Below, in pieces: positions 1-10,670 of a stretch of DNA of 64,000 bases. The stretch lies in assembly GCA_030549335.1 (NCBI GenBank), contig CM060195.1, positions 13,173,501-13,237,500 of the forward strand, in the 5' to 3' direction. The notes beneath the pieces are model-generated. The model ran no database searches, was not told where the DNA came from, and worked only from the letters and a program-made list of their open reading frames with translations. The DNA is from Pontederia crassipes. Lineage: Eukaryota > Streptophyta > Magnoliopsida > Commelinales > Pontederiaceae. Made by a program: the position numbers and the translations under genes. Each line of letters starts with the position of its first letter. The first letter of the stretch is position 1.

Positions 1-1247
1 TACATTATCTATCTATTACATTATCATCTTAACCTCCTTAAAAATAAATTCGTCCTCGTATTTGCATAAAAGAAATTACATTATCTATCTATCAAATTTG
101 AAAAAATTTTTTCTCATCTCAACTTTCAATTTCTAAATGACATTTTCATCTCTATGAGTCCTACATATGTCACATCTGCATTTCGAGTCAGCTCCTCCAA
201 TCTCATTATGTTCGTATACGATTCATCTCGTATATGTTATTTTTCAACCTTTCCATGATGAGGCGGACTTTGTCACTTCATTACTTTCGTAACATGAACT
301 GGCGTCAATCAACTTTGTTCCAACTAATAGGTGAGCGACATGATCTACTATATATACATCACTGCGAAGGTGTCATGCATAATATCGGAGTGGCAATTGT
401 TACCACAAATTAACTCCACTGGTGGGAGCTCATTGTTCCAACTATCACTCCAATCCAATGCACAAGCCCGGAACATATTTTTCTAAGGTCTGGATTGTCC
501 ATTCAGACTACTCATCTATCTGTAGATGGAAGGCGACGTAGGAGTTCAACCACATCCTAAATGCTCTATAGATGCTCCATCAGAATTGGGCTATGCACTA
601 CAGACTCTTATCCGACGCAAATGGATATCAATACTCCATGTAGTCGGATAACCTCCTTAAAAATGAATGTCCATGAGGCTTTTGATGGACTAACCTTTCC
701 TTAATGAGTATGGTGTCGGCTGTCTTAGTATATTGATCCTTTATTATCTATATCATATCGTTATCATGCTGAGTTTTTGGAAGCCTCCGAACGAAATCCA
801 TCATTACCTTTTCTTAATGCTATTGAGGATTTCTAAGCTCTTTTAGTAATGCTTCACTTCCATTTGCCGACCTTCCATAGTAATTTTGATTGCATGCAAG
901 ATGTGCTATTATCCTTGCACCATCATTGTTGGTCACGAAACTGACTTGGATGATGCAATTTCTCATTGCTCATATTTCATCGGCTCACCTCTAAATGAAC
1001 AAGTGACATTTTTATTTTGCTTAAGATATTCTCAACTGAATTTGCTTTGTAGTTGATGACAAACTCGTAACCTTTCAACAATTTGATCCATCTCTTTTTT
1101 TTTCGACACATGTTCAGGCCTTGTTGTGAGAAGGTGTACCTCAACTTTGGTGGTATGTGAAGAATTCAAGCTCTTCACCCTACACATTGTGTCACCAACT
1201 CTTGAGGTAAAGACCAAGTTGCTAATTCGAGATCGAGTGTTGGGTAA
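1..1247 (-). pseudogene. Element A: decayed Ty3/gypsy RNase H end and integrase
   Basis: Read on the minus strand this holds scattered, frame-broken pieces of a Ty3/gypsy pol. Near 1010-1100 a piece reads RWIKLLKGYEFVINYKANSV, the end of RNase H. Near 780-830 VMMDFVRRLPK is the integrase core start, and near 200-400 SRSCRSPISWNKVD and KVRLIMERLK match the integrase C-terminal region (usual form YGRRCRSPLCW...). Stops and frameshifts are frequent, so no protein can be made. The rest of the integrase and the 3' LTR lie beyond the left edge. The pol reading resumes at 3186 after the inserted solo LTR. The chromodomain status cannot be seen here. Confidence 0.72.
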
Positions 1248-1319
1248 TGTTGGAGAAAAGTTGTTAATCCCTATATAATTATATTTTGATGAGAAAAACC
1301 TCAAAAGATTGGAGTTATA

Positions 1320-2280
1320 TTTAAAATGTCGAAAAAGTTTAAATAGAAATGAGTGACTTCACCACTAAACTTTCAATTAATATTTGTCTATGTTCGCATG
1401 AGATTTATATTAAGAGGTGAATATAAAAGTTATAGATAACTTTCTTATCTTTGTAGAAAATTAAGAATCACCTCATTGGGACAACCACATAAAACGTTAT
1501 GTTTAAACAAGTGAAGCTTGAAAAGTTCAAATTGAATTTGATATTTTTATGTACTAAACTTGTACTTAATATTTGAATATTCCATCATGAGATTTGGATA
1601 AAGAAATTAATATAAAAGTTATATATAATCTTCTTATCTTTTCATAGAATTAAGAATCACCCCATTAGGACAACTGTATCAAGAGTTATGCCAAAAATAG
1701 TGAAGATCGACAAGTTCTATTTGAAGTTGATAATTTTATGTGCTGAACTTTCATTAAATATTTGATTACTTTATCAACTAATTTGGGATAAGAGGTGAGC
1801 ATGAAAATTATAAATAAAAGTTTAGCTTTTCATAGAATCAAATATCATCTCATTTGGATACTGGTATGAAAAGTTATGTATAAAGGAGTAAATATTTAAA
1901 ATGTTTCATTTGAAATAGACAACCTTGTGTACTAAACTTTGAATTAATATTGGACTATGATTTCATTAGATTTTGGATGAATGATGACCATAAAATTGTA
2001 GAGAATTATGTTAATATTTCAATAGAATAAAAAATGAACTCATTTGGATACTTGTATGAAAAGTTATGTATAAATGAGTAAGGTCTGTAAAGTTTAATTT
2101 GAAATTGAAAACTTTATGCACTGAACTTGATTGAATATTTGACTATGATATCATTGGATTTTGAATGAATGATGAATACAAAAGTTGTAGAGAATTTTGT
2201 TGTCATTCCATAGAATTAAATATCATCTCATTTGAATACCTGTGTAAAAAGTTATGTATAAAAGAGTGCAGGTCTATCAG
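1320..2280 (+). repeat. About 190-bp degenerate tandem repeats inside the solo LTR
   Basis: A unit recurs with landmarks of the type 'AAAAGTTATGTATAAA' near 1495, 1690, 1873, 2065 and 2253, a period of about 190 bp. Each unit also has a 'CATAGAATTAA.ATCATCTCATTTGGATAC' type segment and a 'TGAACTT...AATATTTGA' segment. Five copies are visible and they are diverged from each other. Confidence 0.75.
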
Positions 2281-2284
2281 GCTG

Positions 2285-2575
2285 TCAATGACAAAACGGT
2301 CGACTGAAACATTAACAGTCGATCGTTATGGGTAAAAAGGGATGAACAGTTTAAAATAGATGACCGAAGCTGCTGTCGGAACAATCTCTAAGCATAGAGA
2401 ATGAAAACATTTCTAAAATGGACGACCGAAATATTAACGGTCGACCGTTATGGGAGCAAAGGCAACGACACCGGCTAAAATCCTTCTACGGACTACCATC
2501 AACGGTTGGCTAGTTACTATTCAAAATGGTTGACCGTTATCTAAAACGGTCGACCATTATAGAGGTGACAACACA
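2285..2575. repeat. Cluster of CGGTCGACCG palindromes in LTR U3
   Basis: Forms of the palindrome CGGTCGACCG(TTATGG) occur several times, for example near 2298, 2317, 2422, 2440, 2528 and 2552. They lie just upstream of a TATA box, the place where U3 enhancer repeats sit in LTRs. A regulatory role is inference. Confidence 0.6.
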
Positions 2576-2621
2576 ACACTTTTCAAATTGATTTACAACG
2601 GCCATATTTTCAAGAGAAGCT

Positions 2622-2629
2622 TATAAAAG
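2622..2629 (+). promoter_or_regulatory. Putative TATA box of the copia LTR
   Basis: TATAAAAG sits about 560 bp before the LTR 3' end in an otherwise unremarkable context, and downstream of the palindrome cluster. The position fits a U3/R boundary. Confidence 0.5.
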
Positions 2630-3185
2630 AGATTCAAAAGGCTGAAGGAAGATCATCTAAACAAGGCAAATCATTCTAAAAGCTTCCTTCAAGTCCAAAG
2701 CATTTCTTTGAGCCTAATCTTGCAAATCATCCATTCCCTCTTCTAGTTTTTAAGTGTAAACATTCTTTGTAAGAAGAGAGAATTTGAGAAAATTCTTGTG
2801 TTTTTGTTTAGAGAGTTTGAGAGCTCCTTGTAAGAAGAGGTGTGCCTTACCTCTTGAGCAAAGAAGAAGGCATTGTGGTGTAAAAAGGCTTATTCTCTCC
2901 CTACAAGAAAAGAGAAAACTAGTGAATCTCCGACGGTCTCGAGGTCGGGAAGTCGGAGCGGGGACGTAGGCCAAGGTGTGGCCGAACCTCATCAACAAAT
3001 CACCGTGCATCTCGAGCTTATCTTTCTCTCTCTCTTTCCTACTCTATTATGCATGTGATTTGAGTGCTATTGTGTTGGTTTAAATATTAACGAATCAATT
3101 TTAAGCTTTCGCGATGATTTTTGTAAAATCGGTATTTTCGATTTAAACACCAATTCACCCCCTCTTGGTGCCTTGTGATCCTACA

Positions 3186-3799
3186 GGTAATTCTTTTCGT
3201 GCTCCTTTAATTATCTTGATGCGTAGGCAACTATCTTCCTATGAGGCATCAAGACGCACGCTATGTCGATGTTGTATGCATCATTGTGGGTGTCATAACC
3301 TCACTTGGGCTGAAGGTATTTTCGGAAAAGACATCATTGTCAATCTATTCTCAAATTTCTAAAACCTATTTAGCCTTTCCTAAGCCGTTCAATTTTTTTG
3401 TCCTTCTTATGAGATTCGTCCATGGTGACACTATCGTGTGGCAATCTGGTGCGACTCTCTGATAATATCTTGCAAGTCTAAGGAAGCTTTTTATCATTGA
3501 CACATTCTTTGGTTGAACTCATTTGGTTATAGCATCCATTTTTTGATATTCCATCTATGCAATGATATTCCTGAGTAACATTATCTCATTCTACAAAAAT
3601 TTGTACTTCGAGACTTTGGTGCATACTTATTTCTGTTAATATTTGTAGTGTGGTATGCAAATGTTCTGCATGTTTCTCTCGGCTCAACGAATGTATTAGC
3701 ATATCATCGATCTTGGGTTAACTAATGTAGTAACAACTATACTATTATTTTTCAACATACTTGGCTATTGTCCTTCCTCCATACCATTATGTGTGTGTG
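3186..3799 (-). pseudogene. Element A: decayed reverse transcriptase / RNase H
   Basis: On the minus strand near 3660-3725 the pieces IDDMLIHSLSREKHAEHLHTT correspond to the RT catalytic box (usual YIDDILIYS) and the next helix. Near 3190-3300 YNIDIACVLMPHRKIVAYAS corresponds to the RNase H start, with a stop right after. The block therefore follows, in pol order, the RT of element A. The left side continues beyond the solo LTR at 1247; the right side is cut by element B at 3800. A (GT)n run at 3790-3802 sits at that junction. Confidence 0.7.
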
Positions 3800-4338
3800 T
3801 GTCACGAGGTAGTTTTTCGCTCGACTGACCCGTGCGGCGCCTACACGTGTCCAACATCTAGGCAAGCTCTTTTGAGCGCTTTGCGGAAGCTTGCTTATGT
3901 CACTTTCTTAAATGCCACAGTTTTAAGGTGCTCGGTCCTGAGTGGACGCTTCGGTGGAGGCATTTGTAAACAAACGGGCACATCGATGGAACGCTTGATC
4001 GCTTAAAATGCTTTGGGACGTTTTTGTGAGTTGCCACCGCACACTCGAGGCACAATGATAGATTTTGAGAAGCTTAAAATCTTTATTGAGTAAATAGGAA
4101 TGATTACAATATTTCGGGGGAGCACTAGCGGGTCTCTCCTAATATACCATCGATTCGGGTGGTAGATATGCGACGTGTGATGTGGAGAACAAGCTAGGTG
4201 GTGCACTTTTCTAGAGTGCAAATTATAAAACTGCCACTATCACTCTTGAAAAATAAACTAATTACAAAAGTGGGTTGAAAAGGGAAAATACATAGAAGTA
4301 AGATAACTTGGTTGTCCACGGAGAAAGCCCCGAGGACA
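3800..4338 (-). repeat. 3' LTR of element B
   Basis: In plus orientation it runs TGTCACGAGG...CGAGGACA and aligns over its length with 8614-9136, with many substitutions and an about 20-bp indel near 4005. In minus orientation it starts TGTCC and ends TGACA. Confidence 0.85.
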
Positions 4339-4351
4339 TTCTCCCCCACTC
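4339..4351 (-). other. Polypurine tract of element B
   Basis: On the minus strand GAGTGGGGGAGAA abuts the 3' LTR start, the expected place for the plus-strand primer of reverse transcription. Confidence 0.7.
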
Positions 4352-4430
4352 AAGTCAGCGATGTCCATGGAGCTGCAACTTCGAATTCTTCAATCTTTTG
4401 CTGGAATTGCCACAGGTCTTCGGTTGTCTC

Positions 4431-4874
4431 CTAACTTGTGTCGGCGTCTATCCTTCCACTCCATCGAACAAGATAATCCTTCTTCTGATTCTTCGTGCAG
4501 ATGGCGAGTACTTCTTCAACTTGATCAGTGAACTGCCAACGAATGGCCAACGGGGTGGGGTCTGAAACCCCATGTCTGGGATCTTCATGGTCTTCGACGA
4601 AGGGCTTGAGCAGGCTGACATGAAAGATAGGGTGTTGTTGCATCTGCAGCGGGAGCTCCAGCTTGTAGGCCACCTTGTCTACCTTCTTCAGGATTTTGAA
4701 CGGGCCCTCGTAATGCCTAACGACGCCCTTGTGCAGATTCTTCCCGCTTAGCCAAAGATGTTGGACTGGCTTCACAAGGACCAAGTCTCCGACTTCAAAG
4801 TTGACATCCCTTCGGGCAGTGTCTACCCACTTCTTCATGCGTTTCGATACCTTGTGCAGACATGCCCGAGCCAT
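4431..4874 (-). pseudogene. Element B: integrase C-terminus with chromodomain
   Basis: The 147-codon stretch contains the GPY/F-type region (GDLVLVKPVQHLWLSGKN, then YEGPFKILKKV, then HPIFHVSLLKPF) and ends in a chromodomain core (DQVEEVLAICTK, DYLVRWSG). In chromoviruses the chromodomain guides integration towards marked chromatin. This stretch follows directly on a truncated integrase core at 4924, so the catalytic domain between them is partly missing. The methionine at its start is not a real initiation site; it is an internal piece of the polyprotein. Confidence 0.85.
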
Positions 4875-5635
4875 ATCATTATGCTCATGCCATTCCCTCG
4901 CGCATCATCTTGAACAGTTCCTTCTAGAAGTTGTCAACGAATCGCCCATCCCGATCGCTGATTATGCTTTGCGGTAGGCCCCAATACTTGACCACATGCT
5001 TTATGAATAACTCCGCGGCTTCAATGGCAGGACAACTTACGGAGTCGGCGACGAAGATGACGTACTTAGAAAACCGATCGATGACCACCATAATGGTACC
5101 CGCTCCTTCAGACTTGGGCAGGCCCGTGATGAAGTCCATGGAAACATCTTTCCATGGTCGCTCTGAAATAGGCAGGGGTTCCAGAAGCTCGCCGGACGCT
5201 TGATTGAGATTCTTGTCTTGCTGTAAACAAGGCACGTCTTCACAAAAGCTTCAACATCATCCTCCATCTTTGGGCAGAAGTAGTTGTCCTCGATGAATGC
5301 TAAAGTGTGGTGGATGACCAGGTGTCCCGCCCACTTGAGTCATGGCACTCTTGCATGATAGCATGCCGTAAGTTGTCGAATAGTGGAACGTAGATGTGAC
5401 GTTCCTTCGTGAAGATCAGCCCATCTTCCACCCAAAAGCGGCGTGTTTTTCCCTCCTTTGCTTGCTCAAAGAGGTTCCTTATTGTGGGATCCGACTCCAA
5501 TCCCTTCTTGATCCTCTCGATCATGTCGGCCTGAGAGGAGTTCATGGCCGCCAATTTCGCGTGTCGGCTGAGGGCATCAGCAACGACATTCGTCTTGCCA
5601 GGCTTGTACTCCAGGACATACTCAAGCTCCGCCAT
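4875..5635 (-). pseudogene. Element B: integrase N-terminal and partial core domain
   Basis: From right to left: the RNase H end (LEYVLEYKPGKTNVVADALSR), a linker, the start of the HHCC region (QECHD...) and, after a frameshift near 5280, the catalytic core start PWKDVSMDFITGLPKSEGAG, DRFSKYV and the second aspartate region SIISDRDGRF. After KELFKMMREG the reading jumps at about 4880 to the C-terminal region. About 115 residues of core, including the catalytic glutamate region (usual HPQTDGQTE), are absent. The integrase therefore cannot be active. Confidence 0.85.
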
Positions 5636-6277
5636 GAAATCTTGCCACCTTGCTTGCTTTGGCGAAAGCTTCTTCTGCGTCTCAAAGTAACTTGTCGTGA
5701 CATTGTCCCTCTTGATATGAAATCGCGATTCGAGGAGGTAGTGCCGCCATGTCCTATGCTAGTGGATCACCGCGGTCATCTTCTTCTCCTAAACAACGTA
5801 GCGTCATTTCGTGTGGTTGAGTTTGTGACTCTCGAACGCCACGGGATGCCCCTCCTGCATAAGAACTCCTCCGATAGCATAGTCAAAAGTATCTGTCTGT
5901 ACCTCGTAAGGCTTGGTGTGATCTGGCAGGACGAGCATCGGTTCCTTCGTCATGGCCCTCTTAAGGGTGTCGAATGCTTTCTGGCATGTAGGCATCCACT
6001 CCCACTTTACATTCTTTCGGAGGAGATTCATCAAAGGTGTCATCACATGTGAATACCCCTTAATGAACCGTCTATAGTAGTTCGTCAGGCCAAGGAACGA
6101 ACGCATATCGGGAACTCGCTTGGGCGGCTCCCACTCCATGATGGCTCGAATCTTCGCACCATCCACCTTCAGCTTTTCACTTCTGACGACATCTCCCAAG
6201 AAGTGAACTTCTGATTGAACGAAAGCACACTTCTCTCGCTTGATGTAGAGCTCGTTCTGCCGCAACACCTCGAACAC
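5636..6277 (-). pseudogene. Element B: RT thumb and RNase H
   Basis: The reading includes the RT end (KREKCAFVQSEVHFLGDVV, then SFLGLTNYYRRFIKGYSHV) and the RNase H start (EVQTDTFDYAIGGVLMQEG, then HPVAFESHKLN). A stop near 5803 and a frame change follow. In Ty3/gypsy pol this order, RT-RNase H-integrase, is standard. Confidence 0.85.
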
Positions 6278-7005
6278 TTGTCAAATGTGCTCGATGTGCT
6301 TCTTCAAAGTGCGGCTGTAGATAATGATGTCGTCGATGTAGATAACCATGAACCTGTCAAGGAATGGTTGCAATAACTTATTCATGAGGGTGCAGAAGGT
6401 CGTTGGGGCGTTGGTGACCAAAAGGCATCACAAGGAACTTGTAAGAGCCGTATCTTGTGACGCACGCCATCTTCTACACATCTTCCTCCGTGACTCGGAC
6501 TTGCCAATAGCCCGAGCGAAAATCCAATTTGGTAAACCATCTTGTCCCACCAACTTGATTGAACAAGTTCGTCACCAAGGGAATGGGGTACTTATTCTTC
6601 ATCGTATAGCTTGCTGAGCACCCGGTACTTGATTCACATCCGGAGGGAACCCTCATGCTTCTTTTGAAAGAGAACTGGGGCGTCATATGGAGACTTCGAG
6701 GGTCGAACATATCCTGCATCCAATAGTTCGGTGAGTTGCTTATAGAGTTCTGCGAGTTCCGAATGGGCTAGCCGATGGGGACTCCATGAGGGGGCTTCGA
6801 TCTCGGGACCAAGTCGATCCTGCATCTGGGGGCATGACGTCCGCAAAGCCCTCAAGTGTTTCAAGAACTTTGGGAGGTGTTGGAGTGGAAGGCCCGAATC
6901 TTCCAAGATGGCGGTCGCCAGGAAGGTGTGCTCCTGTTTGTGCAACCCTTTCGCCACTTGCATGGCGGAGAGGGTCTTCTGCTTGAGATCTCCTCCTGAC
7001 CTCAC
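6278..7005 (-). pseudogene. Element B: reverse transcriptase fingers and palm
   Basis: Pieces in two frames give DAGYVRPSKSPYDAPVLFQKK, IPLVTNLFNQVGGTRWFTKL followed by DFRSGYWQVRV, and the catalytic box FMVIYIDDIIIYSR near 6307-6350, with the YxDD aspartates intact. Frameshifts near 6640 and 6480 separate them. The polymerase core is recognisable but no longer open. Confidence 0.86.
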
Positions 7006-7151
7006 AGGAACGTTGTAAGTCCCTTGGGGTCAAAGATGACCATCGAATTGGTGAGCGGGATGACAGATGCAACAATGTGTCACAGAAAAAATATGCCCGC
7101 CACCACTTCGTAGTCATCCACTGGTGCCACCGTCACGTCAAAGCTTCCCGA

Positions 7152-7424
7152 TCACTTGCCGATGCGAACTTTCATTGCCAGAGAAATTTTTGTGGTCAAA
7201 ATAGACTTCGTGTTCACCGTCTTGAACGTGACGTTAATCTTCTTTAGTGGCAGCTTCAGTTTCTTGGTAGCCACTTCCGACACGAACAACTTCGATGCTC
7301 CCATGTCAATGAGGGCGTTGAAGACTTGCCCGTTCAACTCGATGTCCGCATAAAGTCGAGCAGCCGATGTGAAACCCTTTGAGGCGTTGATGGCACTGAG
7401 GACGTGTATTGAATTGAGACACAC
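7152..7424 (-). pseudogene. Element B: aspartic protease (retropepsin)
   Basis: A 90-codon open stretch with NGQVFNALIDMGASKLFVSE, the retropepsin active-site loop. The usual DTGA (or DSGA) reads D-M-G-A, a substitution of the conserved Thr/Ser next to the catalytic Asp. It lies between gag and RT as expected. Confidence 0.8.
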
Positions 7425-7440
7425 CTTCTCCTTCTCCTTT

Positions 7441-8576
7441 TCATCGGGGAAAACATGGCATTAACTGTCTCCTTCTGTGGGCAATCGCTTGTCCAATGTG
7501 GACCCTGGCAAATGTAACATGGCTTTGGCGACTTTCCATCCCTCTTGAATCTGTCGTTGCTGGGCTCCTATCTTGATATACCTTCCCTGTGTCTTGATAA
7601 TGTGACCTGCCTCCTTGCGACTTTAGTTTCTCTCTCCCACCATTGCCCTTGCCTGAGGACTTTGGTGGTGGGGCGCTCGTTTTAGCATACTCCACGAGCG
7701 ACTCGACAGTGGCGACTAGCAAGAGGAGGTTAGAGCAATTCCGTGGCTCCAACTCCGTCCTAGCCCAAGGCTTCAAACCCTTCACGAAGACCGCCAGCAA
7801 TGTGTCTTCGTCCATTTAGGAGTTCTGTAGGCGGAGCTCGGTGAACTCTTTTACGTACTCCTTCAACGTGCCCTTCTGACAAATGTTGAACAACACAATC
7901 TTGGCCTCCAATCCCGACTTGGCAGGGCAGAAGTAGTTCATCAGTTGCCTCTTGAAGTTGTCCCACCTCTTAATGGGATCGATGTTGTCACGTTCCACAT
8001 CGTCGCAATGGCACCACCACCATAGACTCGCCGCATCTTGCAAGTAGAAGGATGCGGTCTTTGCCATCCTCGCTTCTGAGGTCACGACTAATGCCTCCAT
8101 GTACCTTCGGACATTTCACAAAAAGTCGTTGATATCCTTTGCCAACCGCTCGCCTTTGTAGGGCCTCGACTTTGGCACATCGATTCTTGCCTCATGTGGG
8201 ACGGACATCTCGGGATGCCATCCATCTCTATAGCGTCGCTTGAGCTCTTTCCTTATGGTCTTATGCTCCTGTTTGAGAGACCATTGTCCAAGGTCTCCCG
8301 CATGTCCATGATTGTCGCCTCCATGGACTCGAGCCGTGTATACAATGGCACCATCTCGTCCCGCACCAGTGTGAGATCCAACTCCCGCTCGTGTGTTGCG
8401 AATTTGTCTTGCGTCTCGCTTACGTCCAGCTGGAATTGGCTGAGGCATTGCTCGAAGGCGATCATGACGTTCTTCGAGCGGACGCACCCTTGCTTTGGGC
8501 GGCCCTTCTCCGGTGTGGCGGGTTCATTAGTCATCTCCGAGTTTGACATCATTCCTGCTTGATCATCGAATGTCAA
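7441..8576 (-). pseudogene. Element B: gag
   Basis: Three blocks: an N-terminal acidic, coiled-coil-like block (8253-8576), the capsid-like block with ASLWWWCHCDDVERDN and WDNFKRQLMNYFCP (7816-8100), and a basic C-terminal block (7441-7815) with the remains of a CCHC knuckle (CYICQGPHWTSDCP by frame change near 7510). Frameshifts near 8255 and 8100 and one in-frame stop at about 7816 break it. Gag would form the virus-like particle and bind the RNA. Confidence 0.82.
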
Positions 8577-8598
8577 CTTGAGAGGTTCAAGAAATGTT

Positions 8599-8610
8599 GC
8601 TCTGATACCA
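8599..8610 (-). other. Primer-binding site of element B (initiator Met tRNA)
   Basis: On the minus strand TGGTATCAGAGC lies 3 bp inside the 5' LTR end, the classical initiator-methionine tRNA primer site. Confidence 0.88.
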
Positions 8611-8613
8611 ACT

Positions 8614-9136
8614 TGTCACGGGGTCATTTTTCGCTCCACCGACTCGTTCGGCGCCTAGATGTGCCCAACATCTAGGCAAGCTCTTTTGAGCACTTTGCGG
8701 AAGCTTTCTTATGCCACTTTCTCGAATGCCACAGTTTTGGAATGTTTGGTCCTGAGTGGACGCTTTGGTGGAGGTGTTTGTAAACAAACAGGCACCTCGG
8801 CAGAACGCTCAATCGCTTTTTGAGTTGCCATCTCACACTTGAGGCACAATGTTAGATTTTGGGAAGCTTAAAATCTTTATTTGGTAAATATGAATGATTA
8901 CAATGCTTCAGAGGAGCACAAGCGAGTCTCCCATAATATACCACCGATTCGGGTGGTAAATATATGACGTGTGATGAGGAGAACAAGCTAGGGGGTGCAC
9001 TTTTCTGGATTGCAAATTATAAAACTGTCACTATCACACTTGAAAAATATAATAAGTACAAAAGTGAGTTGAAAAGGGAAAATACACGGAAGTAAGATAA
9101 CTCAGTGGTCCACAAGAAAAGCCCCCGGAAATGTGC
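8614..9136 (-). repeat. 5' LTR of element B
   Basis: Plus-strand limits are TGTCACGGGG and ATGTGCA. It is the partner of 3800-4338. The right limit is uncertain by a few bases because the two LTRs diverge in their last 10 bp. Confidence 0.83.
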
Positions 9137-10657
9137 ACCATCACTTTTTTTATTGAGTTCGAGTGCTTGACGTTTTGCGACAAATTATGAGCACCAGCTA
9201 ATCGATAACCTTCTTAGAAATATTGTCAAATGAGTTTTTCCATTAAACACTCTACTCTTCAATGGTCGATATTTCATTTTTATGAAAAGTAAATTATGAA
9301 TTATATCCATTCCATATAACACATGCTATTTGGATACTATGACATCTAAAGTCTAATTGAAGTGGAGATTATAATTTAGACTTGATTAAGCTTCAAGTCA
9401 TGTGTCGTAACATATCAATCTATTTGGGTGATTTCTGCACCATTCTTGAAGGCCTCTTAGTCTGTTGTTACAGAGGTTCAACACGCCTTGGTTCATCGCA
9501 ATATCTTGCGAAGTGACCCATCTTGCCATAATTTAGGCATGCTCCTGCCTCCCTATAGCATTCATCGAGATGCATTTTTGAGCAATGGTTGCATGATTCT
9601 TTGTGTGATGGAAGCTCATTCCGTACTGGATATGGTCTTCCTCGGTTGTAGTTGTGTTGATGTCGCTTCTTTCATATCTTCTATCTTTACTCCAAATACG
9701 ATTCTAATCATTATCGATATACGCCTGATTTGGTTGAGTTACCATTGTAGCATTGTCAATTTCAAGCATGGTAGTCAACTCTTCCACAACTTGAAGGGTT
9801 TGATTGTTACAATATTTTAGCCTTCCTCGGAGGCTTGGTTTGAGACCTTTCATCCATTGCTTAACACGATTTCTCTCTGATTGTCGTCAAGTATTATACT
9901 TCTCCAACTTTAAGAAATCGATCGTGTAGTGCTTGACCATCATGATACCCTATTGTAGATCTCGGTACTCCTTTCATTTTCTCGCCCTCCGGAAAATAGG
10001 TAAATAATGATATTTGAATATCTTTTTAAACTTTCTCCAGAGAATCACATCCTTCCTGGAGAATGTGCTAGCTTTTGTTGTTTCCCACCAACGCCTAGTG
10101 TCACTTGTCAAACGTCTCGTAGTGCATATAATCTTGAAATTCTCATCACAGTCTATCTTGAGCATTTAATTTCCTCCAACCACCTATAGATTTCCATAAT
10201 GTCTCCCTTCCCATCAAATTGGGGAGGCTATAACCTGAGAAAACTTTTAATAGTCTCTTTTCGATCATCGACTCCGGATATTTCTATATTCTTTATACGT
10301 TGAACGAGATTCATATGGTGATGATCCATGCATCAATCATTCTTCTTGATGTTGACCCATTCATTATTTACTCGTGGACCCTAGGCCGCTTACCATTCAC
10401 TTGAGCACTTTGGGAGTTAACTCTTGACATCCACTTAATTGGTCCACGATAAAGTTGATGAGAGGACATCAACTTGGAAGACATCTGTGCTTCCCAACAA
10501 TAAATAATATGATACAATTCAATAAGTAAGAATTCAATATCGATATCACAATGAAAAACTTACTTGACCCTACTAGATGGCTGCAGTGGTTGCTCGTGAC
10601 AGTTGCACATAGTCTTAATTCTATCTATTAGAGACAACTATGAAGTGCTTCTCCTTA
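9137..10657 (-). pseudogene. Element A: decayed gag
   Basis: Minus-strand pieces include a capsid-like block at 9974-10165 (DTRRWWETT, FSRKDVILWRKFKKIFKYHY) and a zinc knuckle at 9498-9539 reading CLNYGKMGHFARYC, where the second Cys of CX2CX4HX4C is Tyr. It lies just inside element A's PBS and LTR. Between this knuckle and the RT of element A at 3790 only about 360 bp of element A remain, against more than 1 kb expected for protease and RT N-terminus, so sequence has been lost around the element B insertion. Confidence 0.72.
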
Positions 10658-10670
10658 GGCTCTGATACCT
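10658..10670 (-). other. Primer-binding site of element A
   Basis: Minus-strand AGGTATCAGAGCC, one base off the initiator Met tRNA site TGGTATCAGAGC, 2 bp from the LTR. Confidence 0.75.

Larger units (their letters stand above)
1248..3185 (+). mobile_element. Solo LTR, Ty1/copia Sirevirus-like
   Basis: The 1938-bp block starts TGTTGGAGAAAAG and ends in CCTACA, flanked by the perfect 5-bp duplication GGTAA (1243-1247 and 3186-3190). Its last about 40 bp, with 'CACCAATTCACCCCCTC' followed by 'TTGGTGCC', is the typical 3' end of Sirevirus/Maximus LTRs. There is no internal region, so this is a solo LTR left by LTR-LTR recombination. It splits the RNase H reading of element A, which continues on both sides. 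Family assignment rests on remembered LTR ends; the boundaries are seen directly. Confidence 0.85.
3800..9136 (-). mobile_element. Element B: compact chromovirus (Ty3/gypsy), both LTRs present
   Basis: A 5.3-kb element in minus orientation: 5' LTR 8614-9136, PBS, gag, protease, RT, RNase H, integrase, chromodomain, PPT, 3' LTR 3800-4338. It lies inside element A, whose RT ends at 3799 and whose gag lies right of 9137. Small size, initiator-Met PBS and a C-terminal chromodomain place it among chromoviruses; the integrase wording resembles the Galadriel/Monkey group, but that is from memory. Several frameshifts and a deletion in the integrase core make it non-autonomous. I could not match a clean target-site duplication: a (GT)n run at the left edge hides it, and element A appears to lack sequence to the right. 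Confidence 0.88.
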
